Origin: Labedella phragmitis
Lineage (GTDB): Bacteria; Actinomycetota; Actinomycetes; Actinomycetales; Microbacteriaceae
Length of the DNA stretch: 64,000 nucleotides
Assembly: GCF_004078635.1 (NCBI RefSeq)
Contig: NZ_RZNB01000005.1
Location: forward strand, 124,001-188,000
Direction: 5' to 3'
Position 1 is the first letter of the stretch; each line of letters starts with the position of its first letter. The notes beneath the pieces were generated by a model. It saw only the letters and a program-made list of their open reading frames with translations. It was not told the origin of the DNA and did not search any database. Position numbers and translations under genes: made by a program. Positions 9,755 through 19,398 of the stretch are shown piece after piece.

Positions 9755-11092
9755 ATGGCTTCACCCATCTCCCCGCCGCGCGGCATGCGCGATTTCCTGC
9801 CGGCAGAGAAGGCGCGACGGGAGGCGGCGCTCGCGACGATCCGTCGCGTGTACCGCACGCACGGCTTCGACGAGATCGAGACCCCCGTCGTCGAGGACCA
9901 CGCCAGGCTGCACTCGGGACTCGGCGGCGACAACGAGAAGCTCGCGTACTCGATCCTGAAGCGCGGTCTCGACGCCGACGCCTTGCGCGCGGCTGCGGAT
10001 GGTGCGGGAGCGGCGTCCCTCGCCGACCTCGGCCTCCGCTTCGACCTCACGGTGCCGCTCGCCCGCTTCTACGCGAGCCACCGGTCCGAGCTCGGGCCCG
10101 TCTTCCGCTCCCTCCAGGTGGCGCCGGTCTGGCGGGCCGAGCGGCCGCAGAAGGGCCGCTACCGCCAGTTCGTGCAGTGCGACATCGACATCATCGGCGA
10201 GGCGGGTCCGCTCGCGGAGGTCGAGCTCCTCTCGGCGACGTCGTCCGCCCTGCGCGCTCTCGGGATCGACGGTTTCCGCATCCGCATCAACGATCGTCGG
10301 CTGCTCGTCGGCATGCTCGACGGGTTCGGCTTCCCGGAGGACGAGCACCCCGGCGTCCTCATCACGGTCGACAAGCTCGACAAGATCGGCCACGACGGCG
10401 TCGTCGCGGAGCTGCGCGAGCGCGGCGTGACGGCCTCCGCGGTCGACGCCCTCGAGACGTTCTTCGGGCGCCCGCAGACGATGGAGTTCGTGCCGTTCGG
10501 GGAGAAGCAGATCCGCCGAGCGCTGCCCGAGGGCGCCGACGACGCGGTCGTCGCGGACCTCGCCGCTATCGGCCTCGCGGCGACCGCGCAGTCACGCGTC
10601 GACGCGCCGCCGCCCGGCGACCCGCAGTTCGCGCGCGACCTCGTGGTGTTCGATCCTTTCCTCGTGCGCGGAATGGGCTACTACACGGGCCCGATCTTCG
10701 AGATCGAGCACCCCGACTTCGGGTACTCACTCGGCGGCGGCGGCCGCTACGACGGCATGATCGGCCGGTTCCTCGGCCAGGACGTCCCCGCGACGGGCTT
10801 CTCCATCGGTTTCGAGCGCATCGTCGACATCGTCGCCGCGGGCGACGGTCCCGACGACGACGCCGTGGTGCTCGTCCACGAGGGCGACGCGGACCCGCGC
10901 GTGCTCCTGCGGCTCAAGTCCGAGCTCATCGCTGCCGGCGCCGGGCGCGTGCGCCTCGAGCGCCGCGTGAAGAACCTCAAGGCGCTCCTCGACCGCGTGG
11001 CCGCCGACGGCTTCGGCCGGTTCGCCACCGTCCCGCGCGACGCGGGCGAGGACCTGACGGCCGATCGGCTCGAGTTCCGCTCCTTCGCGTGA
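9755..11092 (+). CDS. hisS: Histidine--tRNA ligase
   Basis: Class II aminoacyl-tRNA synthetase that charges tRNA-His. The 445-residue protein shows the motif-1 region at the N-terminus (PPRGMRDFLP), FDLTVPLARF near residue 102, motif 2 in RPQKGRYRQFVQCDID near 130, the histidine-specific motif LVRGMGYYTGPIFEIE near 305, motif 3 GFSIGFERI near 347, and a C-terminal anticodon-binding domain. A HisZ paralogue is less likely because the catalytic motifs and the C-terminal domain are both kept. ATG 9755 is chosen because the conserved N-terminus begins there. It sits between the ABC operon (divergent) and eno. Confidence 0.93.
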   Translation: MASPISPPRGMRDFLPAEKARREAALATIRRVYRTHGFDEIETPVVEDHARLHSGLGGDNEKLAYSILKRGLDADALRAAADGAGAASLADLGLRFDLTVPLARFYASHRSELGPVFRSLQVAPVWRAERPQKGRYRQFVQCDIDIIGEAGPLAEVELLSATSSALRALGIDGFRIRINDRRLLVGMLDGFGFPEDEHPGVLITVDKLDKIGHDGVVAELRERGVTASAVDALETFFGRPQTMEFVPFGEKQIRRALPEGADDAVVADLAAIGLAATAQSRVDAPPPGDPQFARDLVVFDPFLVRGMGYYTGPIFEIEHPDFGYSLGGGGRYDGMIGRFLGQDVPATGFSIGFERIVDIVAAGDGPDDDAVVLVHEGDADPRVLLRLKSELIAAGAGRVRLERRVKNLKALLDRVAADGFGRFATVPRDAGEDLTADRLEFRSFA

Positions 11093-11134
11093 ACAGCTGC
11101 TGAACGTGTGCGGGGAGCCCGGCGGGCCCCTCGC

Positions 11135-12472
<1,338 letters not shown>

Positions 12473-12484
12473 CACGGTCGTGTC

Positions 12485-12530
12485 GGACTCCCTCGTTCGC
12501 CCGGTGACCACCGGGCGGCCGGGGGAGTCC
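12485..12530 (+). terminator. Terminator after eno
   Basis: Nested inverted repeats: outer arms GGACTCCC (12485-12492) and GGGAGTCC (12523-12530), inner 9-bp arms 12498-12506 and 12509-12517, followed by GTTCTT. It stands 12 nt after the eno stop. Confidence 0.65.
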
Positions 12531-12609
12531 GTTCTTCCGCCCGCACCCTCATACACGCAGGCGTCGGCTCCCAGCCGGCGTCGAGACCGATCCAGACGAC
12601 GGAGGACGC

Positions 12610-13080
12610 ATGGCCCCGAACACGAGAGAGCCGCGCGTGCCCGTGCGCACCTCGCCGGGCTCCGTCTGGCTCCGGGGCATCCGCTTCTCGGGCTTCTCGC
12701 TCCTCATGATGGGGTTGCTCGTCCTCGGCGTCGTCGTTCTCGCCCCCAACATCAAGGCGTTCGTCGAGCAGCGGCAGCAGATCGCCGATCTCAACGCGCA
12801 GCTCTCGGAAGACCGCGAAACCGTCGAGCGACTCACGGCGGAGCGGGAGCGGTGGGACGATTCGACCTTCGTCATGACACAAGCGCGCGAGCGGTTCTTC
12901 TACGTCAATCCCGGCGAGGTGAGCTTCCTCATCATCAACGACCTCGACCCGGCCGTGCTCGCCGACGTCGATGAACCGGTGAGCGACGAGCTGACGACGA
13001 CAGACACGGACTGGACCGAGGCTCTCCTCGCCTCGCTGCTCTCGGCCGCCTACGCCGACGAGGTGCAGGCTCCCGAATAG
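12610..13080 (+). CDS. Septum formation initiator (FtsB/DivIC-like) protein
   Basis: Small bitopic divisome protein; FtsB/DivIC-type proteins bind FtsL and FtsQ at the septum. The 156 residues comprise a short basic cytoplasmic head, one membrane helix (about 30-52), a heptad-like coiled coil (about 53-82, rich in Gln, Glu and Leu), and the conserved block FVMTQARERFFYVNPGE near 89. The tail after residue 115 is acidic and ends in a hydrophobic segment. ATG 12610 follows GGAGGACGC. Position after eno and before DUF501 supports the call. Confidence 0.9.
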   Translation: MAPNTREPRVPVRTSPGSVWLRGIRFSGFSLLMMGLLVLGVVVLAPNIKAFVEQRQQIADLNAQLSEDRETVERLTAERERWDDSTFVMTQARERFFYVNPGEVSFLIINDLDPAVLADVDEPVSDELTTTDTDWTEALLASLLSAAYADEVQAPE

Positions 13081-13156
13081 TCGTCCTAGGTCCCCGCTCC
13101 CGGGCCCGGTGGCCCGTGCAGCCGCAGACGCGGTGCCTCGCCCGCGCAGCCTGCGG

Positions 13157-13162
13157 GATAAT
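13157..13162 (+). promoter_or_regulatory. Leaderless -10 element of the DUF501 gene
   Basis: GATAAT, one of the best -10 matches in the window, ends 6 nt before ATG 13169. The only purine tract (GAAGG) abuts the start codon, too close to act as a ribosome-binding site. Confidence 0.5.
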
Positions 13163-13168
13163 CGAAGG

Positions 13169-13711
13169 ATGACCTCCCGCAGCACCGATGTCCCGCAGCC
13201 GTTCGGCGTCGGCGAACCCGCGACCGACGAGGACCTGCGCGTCCTCCGCGCCCAGCTCGGTCGGCCGGCGCGCGGCGTCCTCGGAATCGCCGCGCGATGC
13301 GTGTGCGGGCGCCCGACCGTCGTCGTCACGGCCCCGCGGTTGCCGGACGGGACGCCGTTCCCCACGTTCTACTACCTGACGCACCCAGCGGCGACGGCCG
13401 CGATGTCGGCTCTCGAGGCCACCCAGGTGATGCCGGAGCTCTCCGCGCTCCTCGAGGATCCCGAGGTCGCCGCGGATTACCGCTCGGCGCACGGGCGCTA
13501 CCTCGCGGATCGCGAGGCCGTCGACGTCGTCCCGGAGATCGTGGGCTTCTCCGCTGGCGGGATGCCGTCGCGCGTCAAGTGCCTCCACGCCCTGGCGGCG
13601 CACTCGCTCGCCGCGGGCCCCGGTGTGAACCCCATCGGCGACCTCGCGCTCGAGCGCTCGACGTGGAGCCCGTCGCGCTGCCAGTGCGTCGTCATCGACG
13701 ACGGCGAGTGA
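13169..13711 (+). CDS. DUF501 domain-containing protein
   Basis: Conserved actinobacterial protein of unknown biochemical function. The 180-residue product is soluble and shows the DUF501 features: CVCGRPTVVVTAPRLPDGTPFPT near residue 48, a short helical middle part, and the terminal block PSRVKCLHALAAHSLAAGPGVNPIG near 133-160 with conserved Cys and His residues, ending in WSPSRCQC. Four cysteines and the histidines could bind metal, but that is inference. The family is nearly always found downstream of eno and the FtsB/DivIC-like gene, often followed by an exopolyphosphatase gene that is absent here; an NADH dehydrogenase follows instead. Confidence 0.88.
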   Translation: MTSRSTDVPQPFGVGEPATDEDLRVLRAQLGRPARGVLGIAARCVCGRPTVVVTAPRLPDGTPFPTFYYLTHPAATAAMSALEATQVMPELSALLEDPEVAADYRSAHGRYLADREAVDVVPEIVGFSAGGMPSRVKCLHALAAHSLAAGPGVNPIGDLALERSTWSPSRCQCVVIDDGE

Positions 13712-13779
13712 CGTCGAGCTGTCGCCCTCGACGGGAGACGGGGGACAGCGAGGAGTGAATCACCTGTGAACCTGGCTGA

Positions 13780-13785
13780 TAGACT
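13780..13785 (+). promoter_or_regulatory. Putative -10 element upstream of ndh
   Basis: TAGACT at 13780-13785 would start a transcript about 100 nt upstream of the ndh GTG, which has its own Shine-Dalgarno site. Unlike the leaderless genes, this one would carry a long leader; no known riboswitch fold was recognised in it. Confidence 0.35.
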
Positions 13786-13895
13786 CGATGCGCTCGGTGT
13801 CGTCGGAGCCACCCGGCCTTGCTCGCGGGCGGCCTGCAAGTACATCATCTGATCGAGTCAAGACACAAACACTCACGTGTAGGAGAGCATTCACC

Positions 13896-15446
13896 GTGCC
13901 CAAGATCCTCATCGTCGGCGGCGGCTACGCCGGTTTTTACACCGCATGGAAGCTGGAGAAGCAGCTCCGACCCGGTGAAGCCGACGTCACGATCGTCGAC
14001 CCCCTCCCGTACATGACCTACCAGCCCTTCCTCCCCGAGGTCGCGGCCGGGTCGATCGAGGGACGTCACGCGGTCGTCGCGCTGCGTCGTCACCTCAAGA
14101 AGACCGAGGTCATCACCGCGAAGGTGACGGCGATCAACCACGCCGAGAAGAAGGCGACGATCACGCCGGAGCTCGGTGACGCGTGGGAGTTCGACTACGA
14201 CATCATCGTGGTCACGGGCGGCGCCGTCTCGCGCACGTTCCCGATCCCGGGCATCGCCGAGAACGCCATCGGCCTCAAGACGATCGAGGAGGCCGTCGCC
14301 ATCCGCGACCGCATCCTCGGCAACTTCGACCGCGCGGCGACGCTCCCGGCCGGGCCCGAGCGCGACCGCCTGCTCACCGTCGTCGTCGTCGGCGGCGGCT
14401 TCGCGGGTATCGAGGTGTTCGCCGAGCTGCGGTCGTTCGCGTCGGCGTTGCTCTCGTCCTACCCCCAGATCTCGTTCGACGACGTGCACTTCCACCTCAT
14501 CGAGGCCATGGGGCGCATCATGCCCGAGGTCTCGCTCCCCACGAGTCACTGGGTCCTCAAGAACCTCGCCGAGCGCGGCGCCCTCGTGCACCTCGACACG
14601 CAGCTCCAGTCGGCCGTCGACGGCAAGGTCGAGCTCTCGACCGGCGAGAGCTTCGAGTCCGACCTCATCATCTGGACCGCGGGCGTCATGGCGAACCCGC
14701 AGATCGTCCGCAACAGCGACCTGCCCGTCGAGGAGCGCGGTCGCATCAAGGTGCGTACGGACCTCCGCGTGGGCGACGAGGACACGATCGTGCCCGACGC
14801 CTGGGGTGCGGGAGACATCTCGGCCATCAAGGACTTGAGCGGCGGCGGTGTCGGCGGGTACTGCGTGCCCAACGCCCAGCACGCCGTCCGTCAGGGCAAG
14901 CTGCTCGCGAAGAACCTCGTCGCGACGCTCCGCGGCGAGGACCCCAAGAACTACATGCACAAGAACCTCGGAGCCGTCGCCGGTCTCGGTCTCGGTACGG
15001 GCGTGTTCCAGTCCGGCAAGCTCGCCATCAAGGGGTTCCCGGCGTGGGTCGCCCATCGCGGCTACCACGGCCTCGCGATGCCCAGCTGGGAGCGCAAGCT
15101 CCGCGTCGTGTGGGGCTGGTGGAACAACATCTGGCTCGGTCGCGACATCGTCGGCATCGAGGCGCGCGAGCACCCGCGCGCCGTCTTCGAGCAGTTCGCC
15201 TCTCGCCCGAAGCCGCCTGCAGCCGAAGCTCCCGCCGTCGAGGAGAAGAAGCCGGCCGCCGAGCAGCCCGCCGCCGCTCCCGCCGAGGAGAAGAAGCCTG
15301 CCCGCAAGCCCGCCGCACGCAAGGCCCCGGCCAAGAAGCCGGCAGCGGCCGAGCCGGCCGACGAGCCCACGGGTGCCGACCCCGCGGAGTCCTACGGCGG
15401 CGCCGCCGAGGGCACGGACTCGAAGCCCGTCTCCGCCGACAAGTAG
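13896..15446 (+). CDS. ndh: Type II NADH dehydrogenase (NAD(P)/FAD-dependent oxidoreductase)
   Basis: Peripheral membrane enzyme that passes electrons from NADH to the quinone pool without pumping protons. Of 516 residues, the first about 430 form the NDH-2 fold: FAD dinucleotide motif ILIVGGGYAGF at residues 4-14, NAD motif VVVVGGGFAGIE near 163, and the second FAD contact AWGAGDISAI near 301. Residues from about 437 to the end form a long tail rich in Lys, Ala, Pro and Glu (KKPAA and PARKPAARKAPAKKPAA types), which is unusual for the family. GTG 13896 is preceded by TAGGAGAG. A perfect 38-bp palindrome follows. Confidence 0.9.
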   Translation: MPKILIVGGGYAGFYTAWKLEKQLRPGEADVTIVDPLPYMTYQPFLPEVAAGSIEGRHAVVALRRHLKKTEVITAKVTAINHAEKKATITPELGDAWEFDYDIIVVTGGAVSRTFPIPGIAENAIGLKTIEEAVAIRDRILGNFDRAATLPAGPERDRLLTVVVVGGGFAGIEVFAELRSFASALLSSYPQISFDDVHFHLIEAMGRIMPEVSLPTSHWVLKNLAERGALVHLDTQLQSAVDGKVELSTGESFESDLIIWTAGVMANPQIVRNSDLPVEERGRIKVRTDLRVGDEDTIVPDAWGAGDISAIKDLSGGGVGGYCVPNAQHAVRQGKLLAKNLVATLRGEDPKNYMHKNLGAVAGLGLGTGVFQSGKLAIKGFPAWVAHRGYHGLAMPSWERKLRVVWGWWNNIWLGRDIVGIEAREHPRAVFEQFASRPKPPAAEAPAVEEKKPAAEQPAAAPAEEKKPARKPAARKAPAKKPAAAEPADEPTGADPAESYGGAAEGTDSKPVSADK

Positions 15447-15482
15447 TCAACGGTTGCTCGGCGTCGACTGACGACCGACGAC

Positions 15483-15520
15483 CGACGAGGGACCGGGCCG
15501 ATCGGCCCGGTCCCTCGTCG
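15483..15520 (+). terminator. Terminator palindrome after ndh
   Basis: A perfect 18-bp inverted repeat (arms 15483-15500 and 15503-15520 around AT) lies 36 nt after the ndh stop and before the tRNA gene. A very stable GC-rich hairpin is expected. Confidence 0.7.
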
Positions 15521-15544
15521 TATCCGCGGCCGTCACGTGCATGG

Positions 15545-15550
15545 ATAGGC
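15545..15550 (+). promoter_or_regulatory. Putative -10 element of the tRNA gene
   Basis: TAGGCT lies 45 nt before the mature tRNA 5' end and downstream of the ndh terminator, so the tRNA probably has its own promoter and a short 5' precursor. Confidence 0.35.
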
Positions 15551-15595
15551 TGGACGCGTCGGCGGACACCCACCTCGGTCGGCTCGTGCTCGACC

Positions 15596-15669
15596 GCCCC
15601 CGTAGCCCAATCGGCAGAGGCAGGCGACTTAAAATCGCCTCAGTCTGGGTTCGAATCCCAGCGGGGGCA
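15596..15669 (+). tRNA. tRNA with anticodon UAA and short variable loop (nominal tRNA-Leu)
   Basis: A complete cloverleaf can be drawn: 7-bp acceptor GCCCCCG/CGGGGGC, D arm with GG in the loop, 5-bp anticodon stem GGCGA/TCGCC with loop CTTAAAA (anticodon TAA at 15630-15632), variable loop of only 5 nt (TCAGT), T stem CTGGG/CCCAG with TTCGAAT loop, and discriminator A at 15669. CC follows but the terminal A of CCA is not encoded. UAA reads Leu UUA codons, yet bacterial tRNA-Leu is class II with a long extra arm. This one has a class I body, so its charging identity is uncertain. At least two TTA codons occur in this window. Confidence 0.9.
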
Positions 15670-15706
15670 CCGTGTGACGCGTCCGTCGCCGCCCGGCCTG
15701 TGCCCC

Positions 15707-18037
15707 TCAGCCCTCACGAGCGAGCTCCGGGGCCACGAAGCGCCGCCAGATCCACACCGACACGAAGAGCGTCGCGCACGCGACGACGCCGACGACGCCG
15801 AGGGTCGCGACGGCGTCGGCCGATTCCGTCGACCGCGAGCCGAGGAGCGCGACCTCGAGCGCGACCACGACGATCGCGAGTGCGAGCCAGCCGATCCGAG
15901 AGGACGCCCACAGCGATCGTCCCGTGGACGTTCCGAGTGGGATGAGCATGATGGTGGCGGATCCGAGTGCCGCCGCGGTGAGCACGTTGAGGGTCTCGAT
16001 CACGAGGCTCGATGCGAAGCCGGGCTGGAGGGCGGGGGAGAGCAGGAGTCCGGCGCCGCCTGCGAGCACGCCGAGGACCGCGAGGGCGCCGATGCGAGCG
16101 AGAGCGATTCGTCCCTCGGTCGCGCGTCCGACGGCGGCGGCCGTGCTGGCCGTGACGACGAGGGCGAACAGCACGGGAGGGTGGAGGTCGAGGATCCGCG
16201 ACGCGGCGGCGGCGCCGGCGACGATGAGGAAACCGCGCGGGTCGACGGTCGTGTGCAGGCGCCCGCCACCCAGCCAGCGGGAGATGAGCGACGGTACGAC
16301 GACGGAGACGAGGGCGATGACCGCCGTCGCCGTCACGGCGGCGAAGAGCAAGCGGGCGTAGGCCGGCGTTCCGTCGACGGGGCGCGAGAGGATCAGCAGC
16401 GCGGCGACGGCGAGGAGTGCGAACACGACCGTCGTCGCCGAGGCGGGCGAGGCGTCGACCGGCGGAGCAGTGCGGGTGACGACGACATCACGCCGGTTCC
16501 GACCGGCCAGCACGATGCGGCGCGTGGCACCGGCGTGCTCCGCCGCGGGAGAGCCACGAAGCAGCAGCAGCGCGCCGAGAGCGATCGTCGACGCGACGAG
16601 GGCGGCGAGGACGACGGCCCTCGCGACGTCGGCTCCCGTCGCGGAGACGAGCAGCGGCGAGAGCGGCGCGGAGAAGGGGGTCGTCGCATCCCAGGCGTCC
16701 GGGGCTGTCGGGGAGCCCGGCCGGGCACCGGGAGGCGGTGGAGCGGCCGGCGCGCCCGGCTGCGTCCCGTCGGCCGGTGAGTCCGTCGTCCCGGGCGCGG
16801 GCGTCGCGCCGTCACTCGGATCTGCCGTCGGCGTCGGGGCGGGCGACGAGGGCGTGGGGGTCGGCGTGGGAGACGTGGAGGGCGCGCCGATCGCGACGCC
16901 GACGGCTTCGCTTCCGGAACTCGAGTTCGACGCGACATCGCGCTGAACGGCGACGATCCGCCCCTCTCCGCGTGCCAGCGCAGCGACGCACGACCACCGC
17001 CCGCTCGAGACGATTGCCTGACATACCGACGCGGAACCGACGAAGACCGTGACCGTCGCGCCGTTCTCGCCGGTTCCGGCGAACCGGACCTCGCCGACGG
17101 GCAGGGTCGCCCCGTCTGCCGGTGCCGAGACGACGGGCGGAACGGGAGCGGTGCGATCGAGCACGATCCGGACGGAGCCGCTCGGGTCGGACCGGACACC
17201 GGGAGCGAACGGAGCCTCCTGCGTCGCCGACAACCGGTAGGCGCCGTCGGGCGCGGATCCGGTGAGAAGGCAGGTCCACGCACCGCTCGAGTCGGCGGTC
17301 AGGCCGCACGACTCGCCCGACGTGGAGGTGACCGTCACTCGAGCCCCGGGAATGCCGTTTCCGCGGACGAGGCCGTTGACGGGCGCGGTGCCCGAGGTCG
17401 CAACGGTCGGCGGGGGCACACTCGTGACAGCGATCGACGATCCGTTCCCGGCGGCGTTTCCGTCGGTTCCCGTGCCGATAACCCGCAGGACGACGGCGCC
17501 TCCCGCGGGTAGGGCCACGCCGGAACAGGAGAACGAGGTGGCGGGCCCTGCGTCCACGACGCACAGCACGGTTCCACCTCCGATTTCGACGATCACGCCG
17601 GTCCCGGCGCTCTTCGTTCCGGAGATGAGCGTCCGAGCCGACGTGACGGCCGAGCCGTCGGCGGGGGACACGATCGTGGGAGCTGCCGGCCCGGGCTCGT
17701 CGGGCGACGGAGCGGGGTTCGAAGGCGTCGGTGCGGGCTCCGTGGAGGCGGGATCGATCGGCGTCGGCTCGGTCGAGGCAGGGTCGATCGGGGCGGGCGA
17801 GGTCGGGGCCGACCCCGACGACGGCTCGGTCGACGCGGGTTCGACATCGGTGGACGAAGCCGCCGCCGCTTGCGGCGAAACGAGTACGCTCAGCCCGATA
17901 CCGCCGATCACGGCCACGAGAGCGATGACGGCGACGAGGATGCCCAGGGCTCGACCGACGGGGGATCTCGCCGCGATCGACGCTCCCACTGTGCGCTCGG
18001 CATCGCGCTTCGCCGGTTCCCTCGTTCCCACCTGCAT
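15707..18037 (-). CDS. Ig-like repeat protein with C-terminal multi-span membrane domain
   Basis: I do not recognise a named family. The 776 residues show an N-terminal hydrophobic helix (about 31-55, signal anchor), a Pro/Ser/Thr/Glu linker with repeated PIDPASTEP-type units (about 60-115), three Ig-like or Big-type extracellular modules (about 120-375, each carrying paired cysteines and SDGAWTC-like closing strands), a second Pro/Thr linker, and about eight membrane helices between residues about 455 and 770. It is probably a surface protein anchored by a polytopic C-terminal domain. TAGACA stands just upstream; ATG 18037 and GTG 18031 are both possible starts. Neighbours give no functional hint. 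Confidence 0.8.
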   Translation of the reverse strand: MQVGTREPAKRDAERTVGASIAARSPVGRALGILVAVIALVAVIGGIGLSVLVSPQAAAASSTDVEPASTEPSSGSAPTSPAPIDPASTEPTPIDPASTEPAPTPSNPAPSPDEPGPAAPTIVSPADGSAVTSARTLISGTKSAGTGVIVEIGGGTVLCVVDAGPATSFSCSGVALPAGGAVVLRVIGTGTDGNAAGNGSSIAVTSVPPPTVATSGTAPVNGLVRGNGIPGARVTVTSTSGESCGLTADSSGAWTCLLTGSAPDGAYRLSATQEAPFAPGVRSDPSGSVRIVLDRTAPVPPVVSAPADGATLPVGEVRFAGTGENGATVTVFVGSASVCQAIVSSGRWSCVAALARGEGRIVAVQRDVASNSSSGSEAVGVAIGAPSTSPTPTPTPSSPAPTPTADPSDGATPAPGTTDSPADGTQPGAPAAPPPPGARPGSPTAPDAWDATTPFSAPLSPLLVSATGADVARAVVLAALVASTIALGALLLLRGSPAAEHAGATRRIVLAGRNRRDVVVTRTAPPVDASPASATTVVFALLAVAALLILSRPVDGTPAYARLLFAAVTATAVIALVSVVVPSLISRWLGGGRLHTTVDPRGFLIVAGAAAASRILDLHPPVLFALVVTASTAAAVGRATEGRIALARIGALAVLGVLAGGAGLLLSPALQPGFASSLVIETLNVLTAAALGSATIMLIPLGTSTGRSLWASSRIGWLALAIVVVALEVALLGSRSTESADAVATLGVVGVVACATLFVSVWIWRRFVAPELAREG

Positions 18038-18135
18038 CCTGTCTAGGGTCGCGCCGCCATGAGGTCAAGCCTCCGCGCCGTATCGAGATGCACTGTTCAC
18101 CCCGACGACGCTAGGGTGAGCCAAACGGAGGACGC

Positions 18136-19398
18136 ATGCCGATATCCCTCGAGAACGGCGGTCGCGCGAGCGTCGCACGCGCGCCGTGGCGGGATCCCGC
18201 CGCCCACTGGAAGTCGATCGCCGACGCAACGGCGTCCGTCGATGCGCCCGTTGCGGTGCTGCACGCCGACGCGGTGCGCTTCAACGCGCACGACATCGTC
18301 CGCCGGGCGTCGGGCAAACCGGTGCGGATCGCCTCCAAGTCGCTGCGCGTGCGGTCGGTCATCGAGGCGCTCCTGGAACTCGACGGGTTCGCCGGCGTCC
18401 TCGCCTATACGCTTCCCGAGGCGCTGTGGCTGTCCGAGACGATCGACGACGTCGTCGTGGGGTATCCGACCGCCGACCGTGGTGCGCTCGAACGACTCGC
18501 GACGTCCCCGCGCGGCGCCGCTCGCGTCACCGTCATGATCGACAGCGTCGAGCACCTCGACCTCATCGACTCCGTCCGCGCACCCGCCGAGCGTGAGACC
18601 ATTCGGGTCTGCCTCGAACTCGACGCCTCCTGGCGCTCTCGCGGGCCGCTCGGCACGGTCGGCGTGCACCGTTCGCCCCTGCACGAGCCGCACGAACTGG
18701 AGACGGTCGCGCGCGCCGTCGTCGATCGCCCGGGCTTCTCCCTCGTCGGGATCATGTCGTACGAGGCGCAGATCGCGGGTGTCGCCGATCGTGCGGGCCG
18801 ACGCGCCTACAACGCGACGGTCGCCTTCATGCAGAACCGGTCCATGGCGGAGCTCCTGGATCGACGCGGAGCTGCCGTGGAGCGCGTCCGCCGCATCGCC
18901 GATCTCGAGTTCGTCAACGGCGGCGGGACCGGGTCGCTCGAACGGACGACGCAGGATCCATCGATCACGGAGGTCGCGGCGGGAAGCGGCGTGTTCGCCG
19001 GGCACCTGTTCGACGGGTACGGGCATTTCGCTCCCGCGCCCGCCGCGGCATTCGGACTCACCGTCGTCCGCCGTCCCGAGGCCGACGTCGCGACCGTCCT
19101 GGGCGGTGGTTTCGTCGCCTCGGGTCCGCCCGGACCGGATCGGCTGCCGTCTCCCGTCTGGCCCGCCGGTCTCGAGTACATTCCGCGGGAGTCGGCCGGA
19201 GAGGTTCAGACTCCCCTCCGCGGCGGCGCGGCGCGATCGCTGCGCATCGGGGACCGGGTGTGGTTCCGTCACACGAAGTCCGGCGAGTTGTCGGAACGCG
19301 TCGACCGCTTCCACTGGCTCGACGCCGCGGAGGACGGGATCGTGAGGGTGACCGACGACCTGCCGACGTACCGAGGCGAGGGCCGGAGCTTCGTATGA
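18136..19398 (+). CDS. PLP-dependent amino acid deaminase/aldolase (D-threonine aldolase-like)
   Basis: Predicted PLP enzyme of the alanine-racemase-like fold III group (D-threonine aldolase / D-serine dehydratase-like). In 420 residues the PLP lysine is in RIASKSLR near residue 63, followed by barrel motifs VMIDSVEHLDLID near 134 and VCLELDASWRS near 157; LEFVNGGGTGS near 257 fits the phosphate-binding loop. The C-terminal region carries RIGDRVWFRHTKSGEL, similar to the metal-binding domain of D-threonine aldolases. ATG 18136 follows GGAGGACGC. It overlaps the next gene by ATGA, so the two enzymes probably share a pathway. The exact substrate is unknown. Confidence 0.82.
   Translation: MPISLENGGRASVARAPWRDPAAHWKSIADATASVDAPVAVLHADAVRFNAHDIVRRASGKPVRIASKSLRVRSVIEALLELDGFAGVLAYTLPEALWLSETIDDVVVGYPTADRGALERLATSPRGAARVTVMIDSVEHLDLIDSVRAPAERETIRVCLELDASWRSRGPLGTVGVHRSPLHEPHELETVARAVVDRPGFSLVGIMSYEAQIAGVADRAGRRAYNATVAFMQNRSMAELLDRRGAAVERVRRIADLEFVNGGGTGSLERTTQDPSITEVAAGSGVFAGHLFDGYGHFAPAPAAAFGLTVVRRPEADVATVLGGGFVASGPPGPDRLPSPVWPAGLEYIPRESAGEVQTPLRGGAARSLRIGDRVWFRHTKSGELSERVDRFHWLDAAEDGIVRVTDDLPTYRGEGRSFV

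Noticed and set aside
14183-16780. Plus-strand open frame of 865 codons over ndh, the tRNA and the Ig-like gene
   Set aside because: It crosses a tRNA gene and an opposing gene, and the translation is low-complexity Arg/Ala/Pro; it is a GC-rich shadow.
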